Source of the DNA: Pseudomonas sp. LD120 | GTDB taxonomy: Bacteria; Pseudomonadota; Gammaproteobacteria; Pseudomonadales; Pseudomonadaceae | Reading direction: 5' to 3' | Assembly (NCBI RefSeq): GCF_009861525.1 | Contig: NZ_WVHL01000005.1 | Span: forward strand, 3,100,001 to 3,164,000 | Length of the DNA stretch: 64,000 bases | In this document: positions 27,287 to 36,290 of the stretch, in pieces | Position numbering within the stretch: the first letter of the stretch is position 1 | How the letters are laid out: the number at the start of each line of letters is the position of its first letter | Notes under the pieces: model-generated | Database searches by the model: none | The model's input: only the letters and a program-made list of their open reading frames with translations | What the model was told of the DNA's origin: nothing | Translations under genes and position numbers: made by a program

Positions 27287-27306
27287 GTCCGCCGATGCGG
27301 GCGGAC
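27287..27306. promoter_or_regulatory. Perfect 7-bp inverted repeat between the divergent sensor and EAL genes
   Basis: GTCCGCC GATGCG GGCGGAC lies in the 319-base gap shared by the kinase and RocR-like promoters. It could be an operator or a hairpin in the sensor's 5' leader. Location is the only support. Confidence 0.35.
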
Positions 27307-27453
27307 CGAAGGTTATGCTGATCGCTTGACCCGCTGGCGGTTAGCGATACGCTTGTTTAATCCGTGCGCTCTGGGTGGGCGCGTCGATTGCTGTCCCCAC
27401 ACGGATTCGGCGACGCTCAACTTTGGTCGTCCCCGTTTCTCCAGGATCATTGA

Positions 27454-28662
27454 TTGAATACCTTGAAGATACTTGTGCTCGAAGACCATCCCGTGCAGCA
27501 GCTACTGGCGCTGGAGCAGTTGCAGCGCCTGGGGGTGGTCGAGCCATTGGCGGCGGCGGATGGGGTCGGCGCGCTCACGCTGTTGCGTGAGCGCGGTGCG
27601 GCGGATGTGGTGCTTTGTGATTTGCAGATGCCGGGCATGGACGGCCTGGAGTTCTTGCGCCGGGCCAGTGAAGAGCGCCTGGTGCGCGGGGTGATTCTCT
27701 ACAGCCTGATCGACGCCGACCTGCGCCGGGCAGTGCTGCAGATGATCAGCCTGCACGGTCTGATCGTCCTCGGTGATGTGGGCAAGCCGGCGGAACTGTC
27801 GGCCTTGCAGGCGATGCTCTATTTTTATCAGCAGCACCATCAGCAACCGGCCTCGGCGCCGCCGCGGCACTTTGCCCCGGTGAAGCGCGAGGACCTGCTG
27901 CAGGGCGTCGAGCAGGGCCAGTTCGTGTCCTACTACCAGCCCAAATTCGACCTGCAGCAGGCCATTTGCTGCGGCGCCGAGGTGCTGATGCGCTGGGTCC
28001 ATCCGCAACGCGGCATTCTCGCTCCGGCCGCGTTTCTCGATGAACTGGAAGCCGAAGGCCTGCTGGATCAGGTGTTTCTGCAACAACTGGATCAAAGCAT
28101 GGCCTTGCAGCGGCAATTGCTGAATCAGGGCGAAGAACTGGAGCTGGCCTTCAACCTGTTGCCCCGGCAGTTGGCTTGCAGCGACATGGTGGGGCATATC
28201 CGCCGGACCATCGAGCGCCATCGGGTGCCGCCACGCTTGCTGACGTTCGAGATCACCGAGGTGGGGCTGGTACAGGCCCCGGCCATCAGCCTGGAAAACC
28301 TGGTGCGCTTGCGCATGATGGAGTGCAACCTGGCCATCGACGACTTCGGGGCCGGTTATTCCTCGCTGCAACGTCTGTGCGAATTGCCCTTCAACCAGAT
28401 CAAGCTTGATGCCCACTTTGTCCGTGAACTGGTGCGTCAGCCGCGCTGCCGGGCGGTGGTCGGCGCCTCCCTGGCTTTGGCCAACAAGCTGGACATGCGC
28501 CTGGTGGTCGAAGGCGTGGAAACCCAGCTTGAACGTCGTCTGCTGCTGGAGATGGGCTGCGTGCTGGGCCAAGGCTACTGGTACGCCAGGCCGATGCCGG
28601 AAGCCGAACTGCTCGCCTGGCCTCGCAGCGTTCCCAGCGTACCGCCAACGCAATCTTTGTGA
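27454..28662 (+). CDS. RocR-like receiver-EAL c-di-GMP phosphodiesterase
   Basis: A 402-residue response regulator: receiver at 1-125 (phosphoacceptor Asp56 in VVLCDLQMPGMDG) and EAL domain from ~150. The EAL motif reads EVL (Glu176) exactly as I remember it in P. aeruginosa RocR. Other catalytic residues look intact: FEITE, IDDFGAGYSSL, the lysine in QIKLD, and VVEGVE. It should therefore hydrolyse c-di-GMP when phosphorylated. It starts at a TTG (27454, MNTLKILVLEDHP) with AGGA upstream; the next ATG would delete the receiver. Divergent from the BvgS-like kinase, its likely partner. No DNA-binding RocA-type regulator is adjacent. Confidence 0.9.
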   Translation: MNTLKILVLEDHPVQQLLALEQLQRLGVVEPLAAADGVGALTLLRERGAADVVLCDLQMPGMDGLEFLRRASEERLVRGVILYSLIDADLRRAVLQMISLHGLIVLGDVGKPAELSALQAMLYFYQQHHQQPASAPPRHFAPVKREDLLQGVEQGQFVSYYQPKFDLQQAICCGAEVLMRWVHPQRGILAPAAFLDELEAEGLLDQVFLQQLDQSMALQRQLLNQGEELELAFNLLPRQLACSDMVGHIRRTIERHRVPPRLLTFEITEVGLVQAPAISLENLVRLRMMECNLAIDDFGAGYSSLQRLCELPFNQIKLDAHFVRELVRQPRCRAVVGASLALANKLDMRLVVEGVETQLERRLLLEMGCVLGQGYWYARPMPEAELLAWPRSVPSVPPTQSL

Positions 28663-28741
28663 AACACCGGACCAACCCCTACTGGACGCCGGTGGCCATT
28701 GTGTTGAAACTGGCCACCCTTTGACTCCGGCAGCAACGTGC

Positions 28742-29254
28742 ATGCTTATCGTGTTCAGCGGATTGCCCGGCACCGGCAAAACCACCATCGCCCGGGCGCT
28801 GGCGCCACACCTCAAGGCCACCTATCTGCGTATCGACACCATCGAGCAGGAGCTGCGCAACAGTGGCTGGCCGGAGGTTGGCAAGTGCGGCTACCAGATT
28901 GCCTTGCAGCTGGCCGAGGCCAACCTGCTGCTGGGCAATCTGGTGCTGGCCGACTGCGTCAACCCCGTGGCTGAAAGCCGCGAGGCCTGGCAGGCCCTGG
29001 CGCGTCGCCTGGGCGTGGATTTGCTGGAACTTGAGGTGGTCTGCTCCGACCGGCAGGAGCATCGACGCCGTGTCGAGACCCGGGAGCTGGATGTGCCGGG
29101 GCTGCAAGCCCCTAGTTGGCAGTCGGTGCTTGAACATGATTACCAGCCCTGGGCGTCTTCGCCGCTGCTTATTGACAGCGCGCAACTATCACTACAGCAG
29201 GCGGTGCAACTGATCCTCGCACAGCTCCGATCGGCTCTTGAGCCTCAAACCTGA
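28742..29254 (+). CDS. AAA-type P-loop kinase (zeta-toxin/APS-kinase-like fold)
   Basis: A 170-residue P-loop protein. Walker A GLPGTGKTT at residues 7-15, then YLRIDTIEQELRNSG and VLADCVNPVAESREAW; the catalytic-site DxxN-like pattern resembles small-molecule kinases. These proteins phosphorylate small substrates (nucleosides, antibiotics, shikimate-like), but which one is not visible. It follows the RocR-like gene by 79 bases and is not obviously linked to it. Weak Shine-Dalgarno. Confidence 0.8.
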   Translation: MLIVFSGLPGTGKTTIARALAPHLKATYLRIDTIEQELRNSGWPEVGKCGYQIALQLAEANLLLGNLVLADCVNPVAESREAWQALARRLGVDLLELEVVCSDRQEHRRRVETRELDVPGLQAPSWQSVLEHDYQPWASSPLLIDSAQLSLQQAVQLILAQLRSALEPQT

Positions 29255-29596
29255 ACGCCGGTGTGAGTGCCCGGCTTGGCATCGGCTGCATAGATGGCAG
29301 CGCAGGCGGCCGATGAATGGTGCTGCATAGGGTGTGCCGGTGCAGTTGGTGGATGCCTGGCGTGGCTACGGTCCCAGGCGGTTGAGGTGATTTAGTGAGT
29401 CTGGATGATGCCTGCCATCGATCCGATGGTGTTCAATCCTGAGTGTCTGCTTGAGGGGCGGTGAGCCGCCCCGAGTCGTTTAGCACTGTGATCAGTATTG
29501 CGAGCGCCGTGCGCTGAGCCCCCTAGTCAATCACGCTTGGACCGCCCTGAGCGTTACTTTAAGACGGTGTAGACAAAATCAAGTAGTAAGTCGACG

Positions 29597-29636
29597 GGGA
29601 CTGTCAGATTTTTTGTGTGCAGGCCGGACGGTTACT
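29597..29636. mobile_element. Solitary IS256-family end (relic)
   Basis: GGGACTGTCAGATTTTTTGT followed by GTGCaGGCCGG matches, in inverse orientation, the right end of the intact IS256-family element at 58436-59799 over more than 25 bases, with one change (A for G) before GGCCGG. No transposase remnant or second end is nearby. It is probably a scar left by deletion of an earlier copy. Confidence 0.75.
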
Positions 29637-29694
29637 AATAGCAGGCAGTCTTTTTGAGTCGCTGGTGACGTTCTACCTATCTGGCGAATCAGCG

Positions 29695-29730
29695 CTTTCC
29701 CACCGACGGAGTCTCCGAACGATGGGAAAG
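29695..29730 (-). terminator. Branched stem-loop downstream of ilvE
   Basis: CTTTCCCA (29695-29702) pairs with TGGGAAAG (29723-29730) around an inner CGGAG/CTCCG stem. It lies just past the ilvE stop. There is no T-tract, so a processing or Rho-dependent signal is as likely as an intrinsic terminator. Confidence 0.35.
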
Positions 29731-29743
29731 ATAAAGCAGCCAA

Positions 29744-30763
29744 TCAGACCTTGACGATCCAGCCCTCTGGCGCTTCGATGTCGCCGGTCTGCACGCCGGT
29801 CAGCTCTTTGTAGAGCTTCTGGGTGATCGGGCCGACGTCTTTTTCGCTGTAGAACACGTGCAGCTTGTCCTGGTACTGAATGCCGCCGATCGGGGTGATC
29901 ACCGCCGCAGTACCGCAGGCACCGGCTTCCTTGAAGTCCGAGAGCTTGTCGATGAACACGTCGCCTTCGACCACTTCCAGGCCCAGGCGGGTCTTGGCCA
30001 GCTCGATCAGCGACAGGCGGGTGATGCCCGGCAGCACCGATGGCGAGTTGGGGGTGACGAATTTGTCATCGTGAGTGATGCCGAAGAAGTTCGCCGAGCC
30101 CACTTCCTCGATCTTGCTGTGGGTCAGCGGATCGAGGTAGATGCAGTCGGCGAAGCTGGCTTTCTTGGCCTGGGAGCCGGGCATCAGGCTGGCGGCGTAG
30201 TTGCCGCCGACCTTGGCTGCGCCGGTGCCTTGCGGCGCGGCGCGGTCGTAGCCGGAGATCAGGAAGTTGTGCGGGGTCAGGCCGCCCTTGAAGTAGGCGC
30301 CGACCGGGATCGCGAAGACCGAGAAGATGAACTCGGGAGCGGTGCGCACGCCGATGTTGTCACCCACGCCGATCACGAACGGACGCAGGTACAGCGCGCC
30401 GCCGGTGCCGTATGGCGGAATGAAGCGCTCGTTGGCACGGACCACGGCCTTGCAGGCTTCGATGAACTGTTCGGTGGACACCTGCGGCATCAGCAGGCGG
30501 GCGCAGCTGCGCTGCATGCGCGCGGCGTTCTGGTCCGGACGGAACAGGTTGATTGAGCCGTCCTTGCAGCGGTAGGCCTTCAGGCCTTCGAAACATTGCT
30601 GACCGTAGTGCAGGGCGGTGGAGCCCTCGCTGATGTGCAGCACGTTGTCTTCGGTCAGGGTGCCTGCGTCCCACTCGCCGTTACGCCAGTGCGACAGATA
30701 GCGCTTGTCTGTCTTGATGTAGTCAAAACCCAGCTTGTCCCAATTGATGCTTTCGTTACCCAT
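29744..30763 (-). CDS. ilvE: Branched-chain amino-acid aminotransferase
   Basis: A 339-residue fold-type IV PLP enzyme that interconverts Leu/Ile/Val with their 2-keto acids, serving synthesis and breakdown. Characteristic segments: HYGQQCFEGLKAYRCKDGS, LYLRPFVIGVGDNIGV, GGNYAASLMPGSQAKKASF, and LSDFKEAGACGTAAVITPIG. Start at 30763 (MGNESINWDKLGFDY) is the usual Pseudomonas N-terminus; AGAGGG lies upstream. It sits next to the branched-chain keto-acid dehydrogenase operon on the same strand, so the first two catabolic steps are physically linked. Confidence 0.95.
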   Translation of the reverse strand: MGNESINWDKLGFDYIKTDKRYLSHWRNGEWDAGTLTEDNVLHISEGSTALHYGQQCFEGLKAYRCKDGSINLFRPDQNAARMQRSCARLLMPQVSTEQFIEACKAVVRANERFIPPYGTGGALYLRPFVIGVGDNIGVRTAPEFIFSVFAIPVGAYFKGGLTPHNFLISGYDRAAPQGTGAAKVGGNYAASLMPGSQAKKASFADCIYLDPLTHSKIEEVGSANFFGITHDDKFVTPNSPSVLPGITRLSLIELAKTRLGLEVVEGDVFIDKLSDFKEAGACGTAAVITPIGGIQYQDKLHVFYSEKDVGPITQKLYKELTGVQTGDIEAPEGWIVKV

Positions 30764-30939
30764 GACACCCTCTATCACTTAACAACCGCCGGAACGGCTC
30801 AAGGCTTCTGACGTTTTTTTGGATGGGCACAACAATACTGCATTCCGGGGGCGTATCGCATCCCGGACTAAGGGCGGGTGAGCAAAAAAACTTAGCCAGC
30901 TCATAAAGCGCTCTCGATACAGCCATGTGCACCTACTGT

Positions 30940-31061
30940 GGTGAGAGAGCTTGCTCCCGCTGGGCCGTAAAGCGGCCCCAATCCGGCCTACGCAGTATTT
31001 CCGTTGCACCGTGTCTTCCTTATTGCCAGCGCTGCGCACTGGAGCGGGAGCTAGCTCCCCC
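30940..31061. repeat. REP-like inverted pair between ilvE and lpdV
   Basis: GAGAGAGCTTGCTCCCGCTG (from 30942) and its inverted partner GGAGCGGGAGCTAGCTCCC (31041-31059) flank a GGGCCG/CGGCCC hairpin at 30962-30978. It fills most of the 312-base gap between lpdV and ilvE, apart from the ilvE promoter at about 30770-30900. Confidence 0.75.
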
Positions 31062-31075
31062 GCCACTGGGGGCTT

Positions 31076-32467
31076 CTATAAATGCAGGGCGTGGCCCAGT
31101 GCCCGCAGCGCCGCTTCCTGGACCGCTTCACCCAGGGTCGGGTGGGCGTGGATGGTGCCGCCGATGTCTTCCAGGCGCGCGCCCATTTCCAGGGATTGGC
31201 CGAACGCCGTGGACAATTCGGAGACACCGACCCCCACCGCCTGCCAGCCGACAATCAGGTGATTGTCGCTTCGGGCCACCACCCGCACGAAACCGCTTTT
31301 CGATTCCAGGGTCATGGCCCGGCCGTTGGCCGCGAACGGGAAGCTGCTGACGATGCAGTCCAGCCCGGCAGCGCGGGCCTCGTCCGGAGTCTTGCCCACC
31401 ACCACCAGTTCCGGGTCGGTGAAACACACCGCCGGGATCGCCGTCGGGTTGAATTCGCGGTGCTTGCCGGCGATCAGCTCGGCCACCATCTCGCCCTGGG
31501 CCATGGCCCGGTGGGCCAGCATCGGCTCGCCGCTGAGGTCGCCGATGGCCCAGACGTTGCGCATGCTGGTCTGGCAGCGCTGGTCGATCTTGATCGCCGC
31601 GCCGTTCATGTCCAGGTTCAGGCTTTCCAGGTTCCAGCCCTGGGTGTTGGGCTTGCGGCCCACGGCCACCAGCACCTGATCGGTGGCCAGGTTCAGGGTG
31701 TCGCCATTGGGCTCGCGCACCTGCAGGCTGCTGCTGGCGGCATCGAAGCCCAGCACGCTGTGCTTGAGGTAGAGCTTGATGCCCAGCTGCTTCACCGATT
31801 CCAGCACCGGCTGGGTCAGTTCCGCGTCATAGGCCGGCAAGATGCGTTCCTGGGCCTCGACCACGCTGACCTCGACCCCGAGCTTGCGATAGGCAATCCC
31901 CAGTTCCAGGCCGATGTAGCCGCCGCCGACCACGGTCAGGCGCTTGGGCAGGGTCTTGGGCGCCAGGGCCTCGGTGGAGGAGATGATCGGCCCGCCGATG
32001 GGCAGCATCGGCAGGTTGACGCTCTTCGAACCGGTGGCCAGCAGCAGGTGCTCGCAGTGGATGCGGGTGTCGGCGCCTTCGATCTCCACGGTCTTGCCGT
32101 CGATGACCTTGGCCCAGCCGTGAATCACCTGGACCTTGTTTTTCTTCAACAGCGTGGCGACCCCGGTGGTCAGGCGGTCGACGATGCCGTCCTTCCATTC
32201 CACGCTCTTGCCGATGTTCAAGGTTGGCGCCGCCACTTCGATGCCCAGGGCCGAACCCTGGCTGTGGTGGCGGGTCTGGTGGAACTGTTCGGCCACATGA
32301 ATCAGCGCCTTGGACGGGATGCAGCCGATGTTCAGGCAGGTGCCGCCCAGGGACTGGCCTTCCACCAGAATGGTGGAGATGCCCAGTTGGCCGGCACGGA
32401 TTGCCGCCACGTAACCGCCAGGACCACCGCCGATGATCAGCAGTTGGGTGTTGAGAGTCTGTTGCAT
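31076..32467 (-). CDS. lpdV: Dihydrolipoyl dehydrogenase, branched-chain complex E3
   Basis: A 463-residue flavoprotein that reoxidises dihydrolipoamide with NAD+. FAD loop LLIIGGGPGGYVAAIRAGQL, redox disulfide GGTCLNIGCIPSKA, NAD loop VVGGGYIGLELG, and C-terminal HAHPTLGE with the catalytic His-Glu pair. The sequence closely follows P. putida LpdV as I recall it (RLTTGVATLLKKNKVQVIHG, SSFPFAANGRAMTLESKSGF). Last gene of the bkd operon, 17 bases after bkdB. Confidence 0.96.
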   Translation of the reverse strand: MQQTLNTQLLIIGGGPGGYVAAIRAGQLGISTILVEGQSLGGTCLNIGCIPSKALIHVAEQFHQTRHHSQGSALGIEVAAPTLNIGKSVEWKDGIVDRLTTGVATLLKKNKVQVIHGWAKVIDGKTVEIEGADTRIHCEHLLLATGSKSVNLPMLPIGGPIISSTEALAPKTLPKRLTVVGGGYIGLELGIAYRKLGVEVSVVEAQERILPAYDAELTQPVLESVKQLGIKLYLKHSVLGFDAASSSLQVREPNGDTLNLATDQVLVAVGRKPNTQGWNLESLNLDMNGAAIKIDQRCQTSMRNVWAIGDLSGEPMLAHRAMAQGEMVAELIAGKHREFNPTAIPAVCFTDPELVVVGKTPDEARAAGLDCIVSSFPFAANGRAMTLESKSGFVRVVARSDNHLIVGWQAVGVGVSELSTAFGQSLEMGARLEDIGGTIHAHPTLGEAVQEAALRALGHALHL

Positions 32468-32484
32468 GCCTGCTCCTCTGAAAG

Positions 32485-33798
32485 TCAGTCCACAAACAGC
32501 GTGGCGGGTTGTTCGAGCAGGCCGCGAATGGCCTGGATGAATTGCGCAGCGTCCATGCCGTCGACCACCCGGTGATCGAAGGAGCTGGAGAGGTTCATCA
32601 TCTTGCGGATCACGATCTGGCCCTTGATCACCATCGGCCGCTCGACGATGCGGTTGACCCCGACAATCGCCACTTCCGGCAGGTTCAGCACCGGGGTGCT
32701 GACGATTCCGCCCAGGGCGCCGAGGCTGGTGAGGGTGATGGTGGAACCGGACAGTTCATCCCGGGCCGCCTTGCCGCTGCGGGCCGCCTTGGCCAGGCGC
32801 GAGATTTCCTCGGCGTTGCCCCACAGGCTGCGGGCTTCGGCGTGACGCACCACCGGCACCATCAGGCCGACGTCGCTCTGGGTGGCGACCCCGACATGCA
32901 CCGCGCCGTGGCGGGTGATGACCTGGGCTTCGTCGTCGTAGCGCGCGTTGATCTGCGGGAAGTCGCGCAGGGCGACGACCATGGCCCGCACCAGGAATGG
33001 CAGCAGGGTCAGCTTGCCGCGAGTGCCGCCGTGCTTTTCATTGAGGTGGATGCGCAGCTCTTCCAGGGCGGTGACGTCCACTTCCTCGACATAGCTGAAG
33101 TGCGCGGCGCGGTGCTTGGATTCCTGCATGCGCTGGGCGATCTTGCGGCGCATGCCGATCACCTGGATCTGCTCTTCGTCGTGGCGTTCGGCATAACCAG
33201 CGCCCGGTGCCGAGTAACCCTTGAGCGGTTGGCTGTCCTGGGCCAGGTAGGCCTCCAGGTCTTGGTGCAGGATGCGCCCGGCCGGGCCGCTGCCTTGCAC
33301 CAGGCGCAACTGGATGCCCAGGTCCAGGGCGTGCTTGCGCACGGCGGGCGAGGCCAGGGGGCGTTCGTCGGCCTGGCGCGCCACCGGCGCCTGGGGAGCA
33401 GGGCGGCAGGCTGCTTGGCTGACGACGGCTTGTTCCACCTTGGGTGCTTCGACCACTGGCGCGTCGACCACCGGCGCGGCAGCCGGCTGATTGATAGCGT
33501 CCGGCGCTATTGCCGCCGGTGCGGCGGCCTGGGCGGATTCCTTGAGGTTGCCCGCGCCTTCGACTTCGATGCTGATGAGGATGCTGCCCACCGCCATCAC
33601 TTCACCGGGTTCGCCACCCAGGGCAATGACCGTGCCGTGCACCGGGGAGGGGATGTCGACCATCGCCTTGTCGGTCATCACGTCCGCCAGGACCTGATCT
33701 TCCACCACCTGGTCGCCGACCTTTACGTGCCACTGCGCCAGTTCCACTTCCGCGATGCCTTCGCCGATGTCCGGCATCTTGATAACGTGCGTGCCCAT
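32485..33798 (-). CDS. bkdB: Branched-chain 2-oxo acid dehydrogenase E2 (transacylase)
   Basis: A 437-residue E2 core. One lipoyl domain (VLADVMTDKAMVDIPSPVHG with the lipoylated lysine in TDKAM, ~40-50), a proline/alanine-rich linker (~90-135), the E1/E3-binding domain (LASPAVRKHALDLGIQLRLV), and the catalytic acyltransferase domain ending in SSFDHRVVDGMDAAQFI, where HxxxD is the active site. It transfers branched acyl groups to CoA. Start ATG directly abuts the bkdA2 stop. Confidence 0.96.
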   Translation of the reverse strand: MGTHVIKMPDIGEGIAEVELAQWHVKVGDQVVEDQVLADVMTDKAMVDIPSPVHGTVIALGGEPGEVMAVGSILISIEVEGAGNLKESAQAAAPAAIAPDAINQPAAAPVVDAPVVEAPKVEQAVVSQAACRPAPQAPVARQADERPLASPAVRKHALDLGIQLRLVQGSGPAGRILHQDLEAYLAQDSQPLKGYSAPGAGYAERHDEEQIQVIGMRRKIAQRMQESKHRAAHFSYVEEVDVTALEELRIHLNEKHGGTRGKLTLLPFLVRAMVVALRDFPQINARYDDEAQVITRHGAVHVGVATQSDVGLMVPVVRHAEARSLWGNAEEISRLAKAARSGKAARDELSGSTITLTSLGALGGIVSTPVLNLPEVAIVGVNRIVERPMVIKGQIVIRKMMNLSSSFDHRVVDGMDAAQFIQAIRGLLEQPATLFVD

Positions 33799-34857
33799 TC
33801 AGACCTCCATGACCCGTTGCAGCGCCGCGCCCACTCGGGACGGCCCTGGGAAATATGCCCACTCCTGCGCGTGGGGATACGGCGTATCCCAACCAGTGAC
33901 GCGCTCGATCGGGGCTTCCAGGTGGTGGAAGCAGTGTTCCTGTACCAGCGATACCAGCTCGGCGCCGAACCCGCAGGTCCGGGTGGCTTCGTGCACCACC
34001 ACGCAACGGCCGGTCTTCTTCACCGACTTGACGATGGTGTCCAGATCCAGCGGCCACAGGCTGCGCAGGTCGATGACCTCGGCGTCGATGCCGGTTTCCT
34101 CGGCCGCCACTTGCGACACATAGACCGTGGTGCCGTAGGTGAGGACGGTGACGTCCTTGCCCGGGCGGGTGATGGCCGCCACGTCCAGCGGCACCTTGTA
34201 GTAGCCGTCTGGCACCTGAGCCGCCGGGTGTTTCGACCAGGGGGTTACCGGGCGATCGTGGTGGCCATCGAACGGGCCGTTGTACAGGCGCTTGGGTTCG
34301 AGGAAGATCACCGGGTCATCGTTCTCGATGGAGGCGATCAGCAGGCCCTTGGCGTCGTAGGGGTTGGACGGCATCACGGTGCGCAGGCCGCAGACCTGGG
34401 TGAACATCGCCTCGATGCTCTGGCTGTGGGTCTGGCCGCCGTAGATGCCGCCGCCGCAAGGCATGCGCAGGGTCATCGGCGCGGTGAACTGGCCGGCGGA
34501 GCGATAACGCAGGCGCGCGGCTTCGGAAATGATCTGGTCGGAAGCCGGGTAGACGTAGTCGGCGAACTGGATTTCCGCCACCGGGCGCAGGCCGTAGGCG
34601 CCCATGCCGATGGCCGCGCCGACGATGCCGCTTTCCGAGATCGGCGCGTCGAACACTCGCGAGGTGCCGTACTTGGCCTGCAGGCCCTCGGTGCAGCGGA
34701 ACACACCGCCGAAGTAACCGACGTCCTGGCCGAACACCACGACGTTGTCGTCACGCTCAAGCATCACATCCATGGCCGAGCGCAGGGCCTGGATCATGGT
34801 CATGGTGGTGGTGGTCATGGCGGTTTCCAGCTGAATATTGTTGTTGTGATCGTTCAT
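33799..34857 (-). CDS. bkdA2: Branched-chain 2-oxo acid dehydrogenase E1 beta
   Basis: A 352-residue E1 beta subunit (transketolase-type pyrimidine-binding plus C-terminal domain). Motifs: VVFGQDVGYFGGVFRCTEGL, PISESGIVGAAIGMGAYGLR, MRMPCGGGIYGGQTHSQS-type segment, VTGWDTPYPHAQEWAYFPGP. ATG at 34857 (MNDHNNNIQ) is the known Pseudomonas N-terminus and lies one base past the bkdA1 stop, so upstream in-frame starts inside bkdA1 are rejected. Confidence 0.96.
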   Translation of the reverse strand: MNDHNNNIQLETAMTTTTMTMIQALRSAMDVMLERDDNVVVFGQDVGYFGGVFRCTEGLQAKYGTSRVFDAPISESGIVGAAIGMGAYGLRPVAEIQFADYVYPASDQIISEAARLRYRSAGQFTAPMTLRMPCGGGIYGGQTHSQSIEAMFTQVCGLRTVMPSNPYDAKGLLIASIENDDPVIFLEPKRLYNGPFDGHHDRPVTPWSKHPAAQVPDGYYKVPLDVAAITRPGKDVTVLTYGTTVYVSQVAAEETGIDAEVIDLRSLWPLDLDTIVKSVKKTGRCVVVHEATRTCGFGAELVSLVQEHCFHHLEAPIERVTGWDTPYPHAQEWAYFPGPSRVGAALQRVMEV

Positions 34858-34858
34858 G

Positions 34859-36094
34859 TCAGATCCCCAGTTCCTGGCGTTGGCGCTTGAGGTGTTCGGG
34901 CATGTCCTTGTAGACATCCTCGAACATGGTCGCGGCGCTGGGGATCTGGCCGCCGGCCAGGGTGCCGTACTGCTCGGCTTCCTTCTGCGCGGCGATGACC
35001 TGGGCTTCGAGCTCGGCGCTGACCGCGGTGTGTTCCTCTTCGGACCACTGGCCAATCTTGATCAGGTGCTGCTTGAGGCGGGCAATCGGATCGCCCAGGG
35101 GGAAGTGGCTCCAGTCGTCGGCCGGGCGGTACTTCGACGGATCGTCGGAGGTGGAGTGCGGGCCGGCGCGGTAGGTCACCCACTCGATCAGGGTCGGCCC
35201 GAGGTTGCGCCGGGCGCGTTCGGCGGCCCAGCGCGAGGCGGCATAGACCGCGATGAAATCGTTGCCGTCGACCCGCAGGGAAGCGATGCCACAGCCCACG
35301 CCGCGGCCGGCGAAGGTGGTGGCTTCACCGCCGGCAATGGCCTGGAAGGTGGAGATCGCCCACTGGTTGTTGACCACGTTGAGGATCACCGGCGCGCGAT
35401 AGACGTGGGCGAAGGTCAGGGCGGTGTGGAAGTCCGATTCGGCAGTGGCGCCGTCGCCGATCCAGGCCGAGGCGATCTTGGTATCGCCTTTGATCGCCGA
35501 GGCCATGCCCCAGCCCACGCCCTGCACGAACTGGGTCGCCAGGTTACCGGAGATGGTGAAAAAGCCGGATTCCTTCACCGAGTACATGATCGGCAACTGG
35601 CGCCCCTTGAGCGGATCGCGCTCGTTGGACAGCAGTTGGCAGATCATCTCCACCAGCGGCACTTCCCGGGCCATCAGGATGCTCTGCTGGCGGTAGGTGG
35701 GGAAGCACATGTCGTCGATGTTCAGGGCCAGGGCCTGGGCACTGCCGATGGCTTCCTCGCCCAGGCTCTGCATGTAGAAGGACATTTTCTTCTGCCGCTG
35801 GGCAACCACCATGCGGTTGTCGAAGATCCGCGTCTTGAGCATGGCGCGCATGCCCTGGCGCAGGATCTGTAGCGGCACGTCGTCGGCCCAGTCACCCAGG
35901 GCGTTGCCCTGATCGTCGAGCACACGGATCAGGCCGCGGGCCAGGTCGGCGCAGTCGCCAGGTTCGATATCGATGGGAGGTTTGCGGGCCAGGCCGGCGT
36001 CGTTCAGACGCAGGTAGGTGAAGTCGGTCTTGCAGCCGGGACGGCCCGAGGGTTCGGGAACGTGCAGGCGTAGCGGTGCATACGCGGTGGTCAT
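34859..36094 (-). CDS. bkdA1: Branched-chain 2-oxo acid dehydrogenase E1 alpha
   Basis: A 411-residue thiamine-diphosphate E1 alpha subunit. The ThDP motif begins GDG in SAWIGDGATAESDFHTALTF and ends with NN in ILNVVNNQWAIST. The phosphorylation-loop region RAGPHSTSDDPSKYRPADDW is conserved although bacterial enzymes are not phosphorylated. It decarboxylates 2-keto acids of Val/Leu/Ile. First gene of the bkdA1A2B-lpdV operon, divergent from bkdR. Confidence 0.96.
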   Translation of the reverse strand: MTTAYAPLRLHVPEPSGRPGCKTDFTYLRLNDAGLARKPPIDIEPGDCADLARGLIRVLDDQGNALGDWADDVPLQILRQGMRAMLKTRIFDNRMVVAQRQKKMSFYMQSLGEEAIGSAQALALNIDDMCFPTYRQQSILMAREVPLVEMICQLLSNERDPLKGRQLPIMYSVKESGFFTISGNLATQFVQGVGWGMASAIKGDTKIASAWIGDGATAESDFHTALTFAHVYRAPVILNVVNNQWAISTFQAIAGGEATTFAGRGVGCGIASLRVDGNDFIAVYAASRWAAERARRNLGPTLIEWVTYRAGPHSTSDDPSKYRPADDWSHFPLGDPIARLKQHLIKIGQWSEEEHTAVSAELEAQVIAAQKEAEQYGTLAGGQIPSAATMFEDVYKDMPEHLKRQRQELGI

Positions 36095-36290
36095 GGCTTT
36101 CTACGCTCGATCTTGTGGATTTCTTGTAATTGGGCGCGCTAGCTGACAGTCATTCCCTGGGTAAGGGAAATCTTGTCCTACAAACATCATAGGCTGGGCG
36201 TAGAAGAATATTTATCTCTGTTTCATTGCGCTGGAAGTTATTTGCAGATAAAAAATCTGCATAAACATAAAAAGAAGGTTGTTTTGTCTC
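36095..36290. promoter_or_regulatory. bkdR-bkdA1 divergent control region with palindrome
   Basis: An AT-rich 196-base region between the two start codons. It contains a perfect inverted repeat GCAGAT aaaaa ATCTGC at 36244-36260, a plausible Lrp-type BkdR contact site close to the bkdR start. In P. putida BkdR binds this interval and activates bkd in the presence of branched-chain amino acids. The exact sites here are inference. Confidence 0.6.

Larger units (their letters stand above)
29255..29743. other. 489-base gene-free interval with an IS remnant
   Basis: Between the P-loop kinase and ilvE I find no credible gene. It holds a GC-rich hairpin (29454-29474, GGGGCGG/CCGCCCC), a single IS end (29597-29636) and a branched inverted repeat (29695-29730). 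Confidence 0.7.

Noticed and set aside
32509..34890. A long plus-strand open frame (793 codons) opposite bkdB/bkdA2
   Set aside because: It is antisense to two clear enzymes, has no recognisable domain and histidine/glycine-rich composition typical of the complementary frame in GC-rich genes.
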